A stretch of DNA of 26,406 nucleotides from M3007 sp038246345 (GTDB lineage: Bacteria > Bacteroidota > Bacteroidia > Chitinophagales > Saprospiraceae): NCBI GenBank assembly GCA_038246345.1, contig JBBRWA010000049.1, positions 1 through 26,406 of the forward strand. Reading direction: 5' to 3'. Under the pieces are notes generated by a model, which made no database searches, was not told the DNA's origin, and was given only the letters and a program-made list of their open reading frames with translations. Every line of letters begins with the position of its first letter. The stretch's first letter is position 1. Below, in pieces: positions 1-7,275 of the stretch. The position numbers and the translations under genes are program-made.

Positions 1-564
1 CCCGCCCCGCCCACCCCCGACCCCCACGAAATCACCGCCGCCCTTATAAAAGCCCGCTCCACCATGGCCATCATGACCTTGCCGCGCATGTTGAACGAAA
101 CCACCAACTTGCAAGCCACCATTCCAGCCCTGGAAATAAACCGATTGATGAAACTGCTGGGCATCGGCGTGGCTACTTTGCAGGCACTGGCGCTGGGCAT
201 CATGTTTATTTCTGGCTTTAGTGTGTTTATTGCCTTGTACAACCGGTTGCGGGAGCGGCGTTATGAACTGGCGTTGTTGCGTTCCTTGGGGTGTAGTCGC
301 CTGCGTTTGTTTGGATTGCTGATATCGGAGGGTTTATTATTAGCCCTGGCGGGTTTTGTTGGTGGTGTACTGTTGAGCCGACTGGGTTTATGGCTGCTAA
401 ACAGCACTGCAGCACAAGACTTCCACCTGGTTTTTCGTTATGACTTTATCCCGTCAGAATGGGTATTGTTGGCAGTCGCCTTATTGGTCGGGCTGTTGGC
501 GGCGTTGATACCAGCGGCAAAGGCATTTCGGATGGATTTATCGACGGCGCTGGCGGATGCGTAA
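1..564 (+). CDS. ABC transporter permease, FtsX/MacB family (3' part only)
   Basis: The frame is open from the first base, so this is the C-terminal 187 residues of a longer protein; an ATG at 64 is internal. Three long hydrophobic segments are visible: one starting near the LMKLLGIGVATLQ stretch, one around LLISEGLLLALAGFVGG, and one around EWVLLAVALLVGLLAAL. A charged cytoplasmic turn (NRLRERRYELALLRSLG) separates the first two. This is the layout of the FtsX permease domain, where the RxxELAxLRxLG turn contacts the ATPase. Such permeases move lipoproteins, peptides or metal-related cargo. The DUF3299-like protein and the TonB receptor downstream resemble Zrg-type zinc-uptake loci of gammaproteobacteria, so a metal role is possible but inferred. 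The ATPase subunit is presumably upstream of the window. Confidence 0.85.
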   Translation, partial: PAPPTPDPHEITAALIKARSTMAIMTLPRMLNETTNLQATIPALEINRLMKLLGIGVATLQALALGIMFISGFSVFIALYNRLRERRYELALLRSLGCSRLRLFGLLISEGLLLALAGFVGGVLLSRLGLWLLNSTAAQDFHLVFRYDFIPSEWVLLAVALLVGLLAALIPAAKAFRMDLSTALADA

Positions 565-691
565 ACGCGCCGCGTGAACATTTTTCCGCATTGGGTATTT
601 ATCACAAAGCATTCAAAGGTCAAGCCCTCCACACAGCAGCGAGGTTTCTGATGACTGGGTGCGGCAATCATTTTAGAACTTATAAATCAAC

Positions 692-1150
692 ATGCAGCAC
701 AAACTACTGCTTCCACTAATGATTACCATGAGCCTTTTTACGGCGCATAAAACAAGCGCTCAAAATGAGCAACCCATAAAAGCCCATTGGTACACGCTGT
801 CTACTATTCCGCTTGACGGTAGTTGGAAGCCCAATCAGGAGCCCCCATTCCCGCTGTTTACCGAACTCGTAAAAAAACTTGATGGGCAAATGGTGTCGGT
901 TGAAGGTTTCGCGATACCACTCGATCCAGGTGGCAAGCAAATTACGCTGTCGGCCAACCCCTTCTCGGCCTGTTTTTTTTGTGGAAAAGCGGGGCCTGCT
1001 TCCATCATGACGGTATTGTTTACCAATGCAGAAAAAGGGCTGCACACAGACGATTATATTTACCTGACGGGGCGCATGCGGCTCAATTATGCCGACCCTT
1101 CGCAGCCGTATTACACTTTGGAACACGCGAAGTTGACGGGTAAGAAATGA
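692..1150 (+). CDS. Exported DUF3299-like protein
   Basis: A 152-residue protein with a signal peptide (residues 1-23, ending near TSAQ). The core reads LDGQMVSVEGFAIPLDPGG followed by a CFFC pair at residues 94-97 in the context SACFFCGKAGP. An LDGk-V-GfvvPL strand followed by a Cys-containing loop is typical of DUF3299, periplasmic proteins that accompany FtsX-type ABC permeases. The Cys pair suggests metal or disulfide chemistry, which is inferred. It follows the permease gene by 127 bp on the same strand. The ATG at 692 is chosen because it begins the signal peptide directly. The family assignment is from motif memory and is moderately sure; the biochemical role is not known to me. Confidence 0.7.
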   Translation: MQHKLLLPLMITMSLFTAHKTSAQNEQPIKAHWYTLSTIPLDGSWKPNQEPPFPLFTELVKKLDGQMVSVEGFAIPLDPGGKQITLSANPFSACFFCGKAGPASIMTVLFTNAEKGLHTDDYIYLTGRMRLNYADPSQPYYTLEHAKLTGKK

Positions 1151-1473
1151 TCGCCTCCATTCACTTTAAGGAGATTGAAGTATTTAGCCGTTTTACACCA
1201 TTTATTGAAAGACTTTCTACCCTTACCTTCATTTGTCGTGCTAGAAGCAACCGTCCTCGTTTAGTACGCTGAAAGCACGAAAGGCAGCGGCATTGTGGTA
1301 TTCTATCCCCTCACGGCGTGGACGGATACTTACAGCAGGACAACTCAAGGCAGGGAAGCGATCCTTTGTCGAAAATAAGCGCTTAAACCCTGTGCGTTTT
1401 TAGGTGTTTTACTATATTCGCATCCTCAAACATCATTGAAGCGCAGCTTTCACGGATGCTTGGGCAATTTGCC
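1151..1473. other. Intergenic stretch, no gene seen
   Basis: I see no open frame with coding character, tRNA or clear terminator here. The one candidate signal is TATATTCG at 1413-1420, a variant of the Bacteroidota -7 box TAnnTTTG, about 110-160 bp before the next gene. No convincing -33 TTG sits at the usual distance, so a promoter is only a possibility. Confidence 0.4.
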
Positions 1474-1535
1474 ATTATCAAATTATCGCATTATCAAATT
1501 ATCACATTGCCAATTTATCTCATTACCTTATTATT
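1474..1535. repeat. Array of eight 8-bp-spaced ATTATC-like hexamers
   Basis: ATTATC occurs exactly at 1474, 1482, 1490 and 1498. Degraded copies follow on the same 8-bp step: ATTGCC 1506, TTTATC 1514, ATTACC 1522, ATTATT 1530. Alternate units are more alike, so the array can also be read as a 16-bp repeat. On the minus strand the unit is GATAAT, the hexamer from which Fur boxes are built. It sits immediately before a metal-uptake-type gene pair and could be an operator, or simply a low-complexity intergenic repeat. The array itself is seen directly; its role is inference. Confidence 0.75.
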
Positions 1536-1574
1536 AAATTAAAAAAATATCAGCGCTTCGGCGCATGGGCAATT

Positions 1575-1883
1575 TTGCTGATTTTCATGGCCGGCTGGTC
1601 AATGGGAATGGTGCACCGTTTGTTTCAGCACCACGAGCACAGCGGCCCTGAATGTATGGTCAATTACGACCACGATGCCACCCACTTGCATGATGAACGA
1701 TATGCCAACGAGCATTGCACACTTTGTGCTTTCGTTTTATCTGCGCCGTACATGTTGTCTGTTTCGGCTTTGGCTGCAAAGCCTGCTTTAGTGACCGCTT
1801 CCAAAGCCACGTTTCAACTTAGCCCTAGTTGCACGAATACCATCCATGACACGACCCGTTTGCGTGGTCCTCCTGCATTGTAG
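1575..1883 (+). CDS. Small His/Cys-rich membrane-anchored protein, DUF2946-like
   Basis: The protein has one N-terminal hydrophobic segment. After it come a His-rich stretch (HHEHSGPEC, then THLHDERYANEH), a CxxC pair (HCTLCAF) and the terminal signature RGPPAL. DUF2946 proteins share this plan (HxxCPxC in the middle, RGPP at the end) and are usually encoded beside TonB receptors for copper, zinc or iron. The start is unclear. The first accepted codon is TTG at 1575 and the first ATG is 1587, but in-frame sequence from 1533 gives a natural signal-anchor start (KLKKYQRFGAW) beginning at an ATT codon. It is followed by the TonB receptor 107 bp downstream and probably shares its transcript. Metal binding is inferred from the His/Cys content. 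Confidence 0.65.
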   Translation: MLIFMAGWSMGMVHRLFQHHEHSGPECMVNYDHDATHLHDERYANEHCTLCAFVLSAPYMLSVSALAAKPALVTASKATFQLSPSCTNTIHDTTRLRGPPAL

Positions 1884-1990
1884 TTTCAGGGGTTAGGTGT
1901 TTCTAGCCGCCTCTGCGGATGGCTCTGCCCAGAATTAGTTGTCTCCAACCACCTGGCTGCGGCACTTTTCATTTTTTCAATTCTTATTCC

Positions 1991-4354
1991 ATGTCTATCA
2001 GCAAAGCCACATTGGTGGTTTTTTGGCTGCTATGCGTTGGCACGTCTGTGGAAGCACAGCATTGCCATTTCGCATTGCACGGATATATTCGGGAAGCCTC
2101 CAACAATGAGGTGCTTCCCTACGCCAGCATTTTCGTCAAGGAAGCAAATCGAGGCGCCATGACCGATGCATCTGGCTATTTCTCCATTGCCGATTTATGT
2201 GAAAACACTTCCTACACGGTGGAAGTGAGTCATGTGGAATGTGCCCATTTCACCCAAATCGTGCGTGTGACAGAAAATACCACGGTAGATTTTAAACTGG
2301 AACACAACAACGCCCTGAACGAGGTAGTGATTATGGAAAAGGCCGTTGCGCTCGCGCCCACACAGGCGCAGAGCAATGTCGGGTATGCAGATTTGGAGGC
2401 CAGTAAGGGCATAAATCTGGGCGAAACGCTAAAAAGGCTCCCAGGCGTGACAACGCTCAACGCTGGTGCCACCATTTCAAAGCCCGTCATTCAAGGCTTG
2501 CACTCTAACCGCATTGCGATTGTAACCAACAATGTGGTGTTGGAAGGGCAGCAGTGGGGCAGTGAGCATGCGCCAGAGGTTGATCCGTTTACGGCTGATA
2601 AGGTTTCTGTCGTGAAAGGCGCTGCCGGGGTGCGTTATGGCGTAGGCGCTATGGGTGGCGCGATTTTGATTGAACCAGCGCCGCTGCGGGAAAAGGAAGG
2701 TATTGGCGGGTGGCTGTCGCTGGGTGGTTTTTCCAATGGACGGGGCGGCGTATCGTCTGGTGCTGCTGACTGGCATTTACCGGGCCGCTCGCTTACGTTT
2801 CGTTTGCAAGGCACAGCCAAACACAGCGGCAATTTGCGTGCTCCTGATTACTATTTGGGGAATACTGGCGTTTCAGAGCTGAATTTTTCTGCCATGGCAG
2901 GCTGGAAAACAGCGCGTTGGCAACATGAAATTGGTCTTACGCGCTTCGATCAGAAACTGGGTATTCTGCGGGCAGCGCATATCAGCGATACTACTACTTT
3001 TGGCCTGGCGATTCGAAGTGATGTTCCATTGAACAATGTGGATGCATTTAGCTGGAAAATCAATCGGCCTTACCAATTGATTCAGCACAACATGCTGAAA
3101 TACAAAGCTGTATTCCACGTGTCAGACAAGTGGAAATTCACGCAACAGTATTCCTGGCAGTACAACTACCGCCGCGAATTTGATGGACATCCACCCAAAA
3201 GCGATCCGCTGGATTTGCTGAAAAAGAATCAGCTTTCTTTCCGAATTTGGACAAACACCCTTGATTTGGCCTTGGAGCATTTGCCCATTCACCATTGGCA
3301 GGGCGGGGTTGGCGTTCAAGGTACCCATCAGCTCAACTACGTAGGGCAGGGCGGTTTGATTCCCGATTACCTCACGCTGGGTGCTGCCGTATGGGCCATG
3401 GAGCGCTGGCGGCGCTACCCGATTCCTTGGGAATTTGAGATTGGCGCCCGTTACGATTACCGCTGGAGCCATGTGACTTCTTTGGGAAATGGCAGCCGCA
3501 ATATTGACGATGTGCTTTCATTTGGAAATGCATCGGGTACCCTTGGCGGGATATATCGCGTGAACAACGCCATGAAAATCAGCCTGAACAGTGGCCTGGC
3601 CTGGCGACCGCCGCATGTGAACGAACTGTACGCCGAAGGGGTACATCACGGCTCAGCGACCTACGAGCGCGGGCGCAGCGACTTGGTGCCGGAGCAGGCC
3701 TGGAATACGAACCTGACCTGGCAATGGCAACCTAGACGCACTGAGTTTACGCTGACCTTGTACCGCAACCAAATCCAAAATTTCATGTATTTGAAGCCAC
3801 AACAGCAAGGCATTCAGACGATTCGCGGCACTTTCCCGCTTTACACTTTTGAGCAAAGCAATGCCGTATTGCAAGGTTTTGATGGTAATATGTCGGTACC
3901 GGTATCGAAACATTGGTCGGTAGAAGGCCGGGTTTCCTTGTTGCGCGGGTTCAGGGCCAGCAATGGCTCCGAAACTGCAAATGATACCAATAAATGGCTG
4001 CCTTTGATGCCTTCCGATCGCTTTCAATACGGTTTGAAATGGACACTGGGCCCTAAAAAGGATGCCGAAGCAAGTCGAAGCGAAACCTTTATTCGGCTGC
4101 TGGCCATGACGGTGCTGCGACAGTCCCGTTTTCCGGAAGGTTTGTTTAAAGCGCCGCCGCCGACTTTTAGCACGCTCAGCTTAGACGCTGGACACAGTTT
4201 TCCACTCGGTGGGAAATCCGGCAAGTCAATTGAAGTTGGCTTAACCATGCAGAACATGACCAATGTCCGCTACCGCGAATACCTCAATTTCTTCCGCTAT
4301 TACGCTGATGAACCGGGGGTGAACGTGGGGTTGCGGGGGAAGTTGGTCTTTTAA
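1991..4354 (+). CDS. TonB-dependent outer-membrane receptor, probable metal or metal-complex uptake
   Basis: 787 residues from the ATG at 1991, which opens a clean signal peptide (MSISKATLVVFWLLCVG...VEAQ); an earlier ATG at 1919 would add a tail that is not signal-like. Domains in order: a carboxypeptidase-regulatory-like fold at about 30-105 (GYIREASNNEVLPYASIFV, TDASGYFSI), a plug domain at about 110-240 (LGETLKRLPGV, GLHSNRIAIV, QQWGSEHAPEVDPF, VVKGAAGVRYG), then a 22-strand-type barrel ending in aromatic F (GLRGKLVF). Such receptors import substrates across the outer membrane using TonB/ExbBD energy. The EHAP-EVDPF plug loop, the preceding His/Cys-rich protein and the following lipoprotein fit a zinc, copper or iron-complex receptor. 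The substrate cannot be read from sequence. Confidence 0.93.
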   Translation: MSISKATLVVFWLLCVGTSVEAQHCHFALHGYIREASNNEVLPYASIFVKEANRGAMTDASGYFSIADLCENTSYTVEVSHVECAHFTQIVRVTENTTVDFKLEHNNALNEVVIMEKAVALAPTQAQSNVGYADLEASKGINLGETLKRLPGVTTLNAGATISKPVIQGLHSNRIAIVTNNVVLEGQQWGSEHAPEVDPFTADKVSVVKGAAGVRYGVGAMGGAILIEPAPLREKEGIGGWLSLGGFSNGRGGVSSGAADWHLPGRSLTFRLQGTAKHSGNLRAPDYYLGNTGVSELNFSAMAGWKTARWQHEIGLTRFDQKLGILRAAHISDTTTFGLAIRSDVPLNNVDAFSWKINRPYQLIQHNMLKYKAVFHVSDKWKFTQQYSWQYNYRREFDGHPPKSDPLDLLKKNQLSFRIWTNTLDLALEHLPIHHWQGGVGVQGTHQLNYVGQGGLIPDYLTLGAAVWAMERWRRYPIPWEFEIGARYDYRWSHVTSLGNGSRNIDDVLSFGNASGTLGGIYRVNNAMKISLNSGLAWRPPHVNELYAEGVHHGSATYERGRSDLVPEQAWNTNLTWQWQPRRTEFTLTLYRNQIQNFMYLKPQQQGIQTIRGTFPLYTFEQSNAVLQGFDGNMSVPVSKHWSVEGRVSLLRGFRASNGSETANDTNKWLPLMPSDRFQYGLKWTLGPKKDAEASRSETFIRLLAMTVLRQSRFPEGLFKAPPPTFSTLSLDAGHSFPLGGKSGKSIEVGLTMQNMTNVRYREYLNFFRYYADEPGVNVGLRGKLVF

Positions 4355-4557
4355 ATTAGATGTTCGTTGCTAGTTGTTCGTTGCGTGCCCGCCATAGCTT
4401 TCCTTCCGTCGCCAAGGCTAAGGCAGGTGAAAGCGAAGGAGGGTTTGTTCACATTCACTCAATATGATAAGTCAAGTTAGATAAGTTCCTACGCTTGCCT
4501 TTTAAAATCACGAGCTTGAAAATATTTTTTTCTTAACCATTTAAAATTCAATAAATT

Positions 4558-5088
4558 ATGAGATTCATTCTTTCATTTGCAATCCTTTTTGTTGCGCTTT
4601 TTTTAACCCCAGGTTGTAAAAAAGACTCCTCCACGCAACAGGAAAACATCACAAAAATCATCGTACACCTTACGGGTTCAGGGGGCTTTGACCAGGAGTT
4701 TGCTTGGAGCGACCCGGACGGCGGAGACACAGGGAATGCCAGTATTGATGAAATCGTAATTCCCGCTGGAACTACGGACATCAAGTGCCACCTGCGTGTA
4801 TTGGATGAGTCACAAAGCCCTGTGGTGGATGTGTCAACGGAAATTGAGGAGGAAAGTGCCGATCACCTTTTCATTTACAAGCTTTCTGGATTGGCGGTTT
4901 CAAAAATTGATTACGACGACGTTGACTCAAATGGGAAACTGTTCGGCCTGGTTACCAAATGGACGGCAGGGACTGGCACAGGTACCGTTAACATCGCGTT
5001 GCACCACCTACCTACCACCAAGGATAATCTGCTGAGCCCTGGTGGCGAGATTGATTTTGATGTGACGTTTCCGGTCAAAGTACAGTAA
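4558..5088 (+). CDS. TonB-receptor-associated lipoprotein
   Basis: 176 residues with a lipoprotein signal: a hydrophobic run, then LTPGC with the lipidated Cys at residue 20 followed by KKDSS. The mature part is a beta-rich domain containing an acidic loop (FAWSDPDGGDTGN) and an Asp-rich turn (KIDYDDVDSNGK). In Bacteroidota, short lipoproteins of this look (often labelled type 1 periplasmic-binding-fold superfamily) commonly sit right after metal-type TonB receptors. Here the gap to the receptor is 203 bp. It is probably surface- or periplasm-facing and helps capture the receptor substrate; that role is inferred. The next gene is convergent, with palindromic element A between them. Confidence 0.8.
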   Translation: MRFILSFAILFVALFLTPGCKKDSSTQQENITKIIVHLTGSGGFDQEFAWSDPDGGDTGNASIDEIVIPAGTTDIKCHLRVLDESQSPVVDVSTEIEEESADHLFIYKLSGLAVSKIDYDDVDSNGKLFGLVTKWTAGTGTGTVNIALHHLPTTKDNLLSPGGEIDFDVTFPVKVQ

Positions 5089-5096
5089 AGCGTAAT

Positions 5097-5309
5097 ATGA
5101 GTCATCCCTTATTTTTTTGGAGAAAAAATAGGTGTAAATTCGGGCGTTTGTGTATACTTATTGGTCGGACGATGAAAAATCGTCAGACCAAATGGCCCTC
5201 GTCCGACCACTTTTCGTGGTCTGACGAATAAGTAAAAACGAATGCAACCGATTCACCTAGCCCTTCCATCTAAAATACCTAGGATTCACGAAAATTCGGG
5301 ATGACTCAT
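5097..5309. repeat. Palindromic element A (78-bp four-arm core with 12-bp terminal inverted repeat)
   Basis: The core at 5156-5233 is closed by ACTTATT/AATAAGT. It holds two hairpins: 5163-5189 (GGTCgGACGAT, loop GAAAA, ATCGTCaGACC) and 5199-5227 (TCGTCcGACCAC, loop TTTTC, GTGGTCtGACGA). The outer 12-mer ATGAGTCATCCC at 5097-5108 is repeated inverted at 5298-5309. A second core of identical length lies at 20933-21010 with only four differences. The element sits between convergent genes, so it may also stop transcription, but there is no adjacent T-tract. No transposase is nearby; a non-autonomous mobile repeat is a reasonable guess. Confidence 0.85.
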
Positions 5310-5319
5310 AGTTTAGCGC

Positions 5320-5766
5320 CTATGCCACCGCAATTCCTTGCGCCGCAGTACCCGGTGCCTTGGGCAGCATCAGTTCGAGCACTCCATCGACATAGCGGGC
5401 AGTAATGCCTGCTGTGTCGATTTTGTTGTTCAACTGAAAGCGACGTTCAAAGCCGCCGCGCTGATACTCGTGGTGCATCCACTGGCTGCGTGTGGCGCTT
5501 TCATCATTCCCTGCGACGGCGCTGATGATGAGTACACCGTCGGCGATGTTGACATTGAAAGCGTCCTTGCTGAGGCCGGGCGCGTAGACAAACAGTTCGT
5601 AATAATCGGCGGTTTCGCGGATGTTGACGGGCGTTTGTCTTGCCTGGTTTTGGTCGTCAAAGTGGCGACCGAAGTGACCAAAATGGCCAAACTGTGCTGC
5701 ATTTTTCCATGCGCCGCAGCCGCGCCCTTGCGTGCGCCCTGGGCGCGTGTGATGTTCGTGATACAT
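5320..5766 (-). CDS. Small heat-shock protein, Hsp20/alpha-crystallin family
   Basis: 148 residues, the usual Hsp20 length. The alpha-crystallin domain spans about 45-140: VNIRETADYYELFVYAPGL, then the interior strand VNIADGVLIISA, and the closing DGVLELMLPKAP, which is diagnostic. A C-terminal I-x-V (GIAVA) replaces the classic IxI tail used for oligomer contacts. The N-terminus is Gly/Phe/His-rich. It works as an ATP-independent holdase in the cytoplasm. It lies downstream of a small membrane protein and an ECF sigma factor on the same strand, suggesting a stress-responsive cluster, although a terminator interrupts the cluster at 6277-6313. Confidence 0.95.
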   Translation of the reverse strand: MYHEHHTRPGRTQGRGCGAWKNAAQFGHFGHFGRHFDDQNQARQTPVNIRETADYYELFVYAPGLSKDAFNVNIADGVLIISAVAGNDESATRSQWMHHEYQRGGFERRFQLNNKIDTAGITARYVDGVLELMLPKAPGTAAQGIAVA

Positions 5767-5774
5767 AGCTTAAA

Positions 5775-5817
5775 AAGTTAAATGGTTTCAAAGTTAAATG
5801 GTTTCAGGGTTTCATGG
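5775..5817. repeat. GGTTTCA-word repeat tract
   Basis: A perfect 16-bp tandem duplication (AAGTTAAATGGTTTCA at 5775-5790 and 5791-5806) is followed by a further GGTTTCA. The same word recurs at 16028-16060, 16179-16290 and, inverted, at 18225-18250, always between genes. Confidence 0.7.
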
Positions 5818-5824
5818 TTTTAGG

Positions 5825-6127
5825 TTAGAGTACTTCGATGCGGTGGCCAAAAGTGGGGGCGACTGGGCGCTTTTGCCAGTTTGGGTTGAGTGGCTGCTCG
5901 AAGGGGGACTGTTGGTTGTTGAAGGGCTCAAATTGGTTCATTTGGCTATAAGGAATTGCCCATTGGTGTTGGTGGCGCTGGAATCGGCGGTAACCGAATG
6001 CTCGGCTTGCCAGAAAGATGCCGCCAAAAACCATTGCTGCAAAGAGGCCTAAAACCAGGACTTTCATCAGCGTTATGATAAATACGGCTCCAAAGAGCAA
6101 TAGGAAAAAGAATTTTGCAAATCGCAT
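5825..6127 (-). CDS. Small membrane protein of unknown function
   Basis: 100 residues. The N-terminal 45 are strongly hydrophobic with two probable membrane segments (about 4-20 and 22-42: FFFLLLFGAVFIITLM and VLVLGLFAAMVFGGIFLA). A basic stretch (RRFQRHQHQ) and a Gln/Asn/Pro/Phe-rich hydrophilic tail follow. I do not recognise a family. It ends 58 bp before the Hsp20 gene on the same strand, so the two are probably co-transcribed, and an envelope-stress link is inferred from that. Low-complexity tail composition limits any homology claim. Confidence 0.65.
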   Translation of the reverse strand: MRFAKFFFLLLFGAVFIITLMKVLVLGLFAAMVFGGIFLASRAFGYRRFQRHQHQWAIPYSQMNQFEPFNNQQSPFEQPLNPNWQKRPVAPTFGHRIEVL

Positions 6128-6276
6128 GGTGTTTTTGTTTTAATAGTGAATGATATAATAGGGAAGACGAATGGGCCAATAAATTACTTTAAAGCAAGAG
6201 CTTTTTTTTTGCCCTGGGGGTGGGGGGGGTATTAAAATGAAGTTGTTAAGCGTATCAGCCACACCGTGGAATAAAA

Positions 6277-6313
6277 AACACGGGCAGCATCCTTGCTGGA
6301 CACTGCCCGTGTT
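6277..6313 (-). terminator. Rho-independent terminator of the sigma-factor operon
   Basis: A perfect 11-bp stem (AACACGGGCAG / CTGCCCGTGTT) with a 15-nt loop. Read on the minus strand it runs into a T-tract (complement of 6273-6278). It lies 28 bp after the stop of the two-TM gene, so it ends the 7275-6342 transcript. Confidence 0.85.
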
Positions 6314-6341
6314 AAATGGCAAAATGAGGTATAAAACACTG

Positions 6342-6707
6342 TTATTTTTGATCCCGCTTCCGACAGCGCTCTTGCCAATCTGCTTTTAACTGTTCGCGCT
6401 CCTCCTCGCTCATCTGCATCCAGCCCTCCCGAAACTGGGGCGATTGCCAGCGGCCTTTATTCCAGCTGTTGCCACGGCTCTTTCCGCCGCCAATACCGCC
6501 AAAAAGGATGCGGGTAAGCAGCAGCAGCCCGACAGCTTGCCAATAAGCAATTACTTTTAAGCCCAGGAGATCGGGTAAAATGGCGTTCCAAAGCCACATC
6601 ACGACCCAACCCATTAACAGGGCAATACCGATGAACGCAAATGGAATGAGGATAAACCAAGGTTTCCAGCGGCGGTTGTTGTAGAAGTTTGAATTTGTGT
6701 CGGACAT
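6342..6707 (-). CDS. Two-TM protein downstream of the ECF sigma factor
   Basis: 121 residues with two membrane segments (about 16-40, FILIPFAFIGIALLMGWVVMW, and about 46-70, around the LLGLKVIAYWQAVGLLLLTRILFGG stretch). A Gly-rich linker (GGIGGGKSRG) leads to a C-terminal charged helix (SEEEREQLKADWQERCRKR). It starts 13 bp after the sigma-factor stop, so the two are co-transcribed. Position and topology invite an anti-sigma or sigma-sensing role, but no zinc-binding anti-sigma motif (HxxxCxxC) is present and the sigma-binding half would have to be the short N-terminus or the C-terminal helix. The family is common in Bacteroidota beside ECF sigma genes as I recall; function unknown. Confidence 0.8.
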   Translation of the reverse strand: MSDTNSNFYNNRRWKPWFILIPFAFIGIALLMGWVVMWLWNAILPDLLGLKVIAYWQAVGLLLLTRILFGGIGGGKSRGNSWNKGRWQSPQFREGWMQMSEEEREQLKADWQERCRKRDQK

Positions 6708-6720
6708 GATAATGGATGTT

Positions 6721-7275
6721 TTAATTGTTGATAAATTCTTGGTACAAGGTGTCGAGGCGCAGGCGTAAGTGCTGCACCGCGTATCTTTTTCGTGAAATGA
6801 GGGTTTTGATGTTGTCGCCAGTCCGGTCGGCTATTTCTTGGAAGGTTTGATCTTCCAATTCATTCCAGACGAACACGTTGCGCTGGGCTTCGGGCAGCTC
6901 ATCGAGACCCGCCATAAGTTCCTCCCAGAATAACTGGCGAAAAAATTCAGTCTCCGGCGTTTCCGGCGTTGCCAATAAAACATCCCTGAAATTGAATGTC
7001 CCATCTTCCTCTTCGTAGCCATAGTCTTCCAGGCTGTCGTTGCTGCGTTTACGGTACAGATCGGTGATACGGTTGCGTGCCACACGATACAGCCACCCGC
7101 TGAGTTGCTCGATTGGCTCAGCATCGGCTACCCGGCTGAATTGGTACCATACATCTTGTAAGATATCTTCTGCATCGGCGTCGGTCTTTACCCGGTTGCG
7201 GATAAACCCGAACAGCCGCTTCCCGTATTCCCGGACGACCCCCACGATATTTTGCTGTGCTGCCATTGAAAGCAT
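6721..7275 (-). CDS. RNA polymerase sigma factor, ECF subfamily
   Basis: 184 residues, the normal ECF length. Region 2 covers about 10-80: DADAEDILQDVWYQF (2.2, core binding) and LSGWLYRVARNRITDLYRKR (2.3-2.4, -10 recognition). Region 4 covers about 125-175: ELPEAQRNVF, then the helix-turn-helix TFQEIADRTGDNIKTLISRKR. An ATG four codons in (position 7266) is an equally good start. The two-TM gene follows by 13 bp and the pair ends at a terminator. A -7-like box (TAAATTTG on the minus strand, 7348-7341) lies about 66 bp upstream. The regulon is unknown; the nearby Hsp20 cluster is a natural candidate target. Confidence 0.93.
   Translation of the reverse strand: MLSMAAQQNIVGVVREYGKRLFGFIRNRVKTDADAEDILQDVWYQFSRVADAEPIEQLSGWLYRVARNRITDLYRKRSNDSLEDYGYEEEDGTFNFRDVLLATPETPETEFFRQLFWEELMAGLDELPEAQRNVFVWNELEDQTFQEIADRTGDNIKTLISRKRYAVQHLRLRLDTLYQEFINN

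Noticed and set aside
459..719. Overlapping 86-residue frame after the permease
   Set aside because: It runs through the end of the permease and the start of the next gene in another frame, with no family likeness.
4388..4446. Imperfect G/C-rich palindrome after the TonB receptor
   Set aside because: It looks like a common intergenic repeat (CCGCC...GGAGGG) but the arms do not pair well enough to call a terminator.
6215..6231. G-rich run as a possible quadruplex
   Set aside because: Only two G-tracts are present, too few for a four-tract quadruplex.
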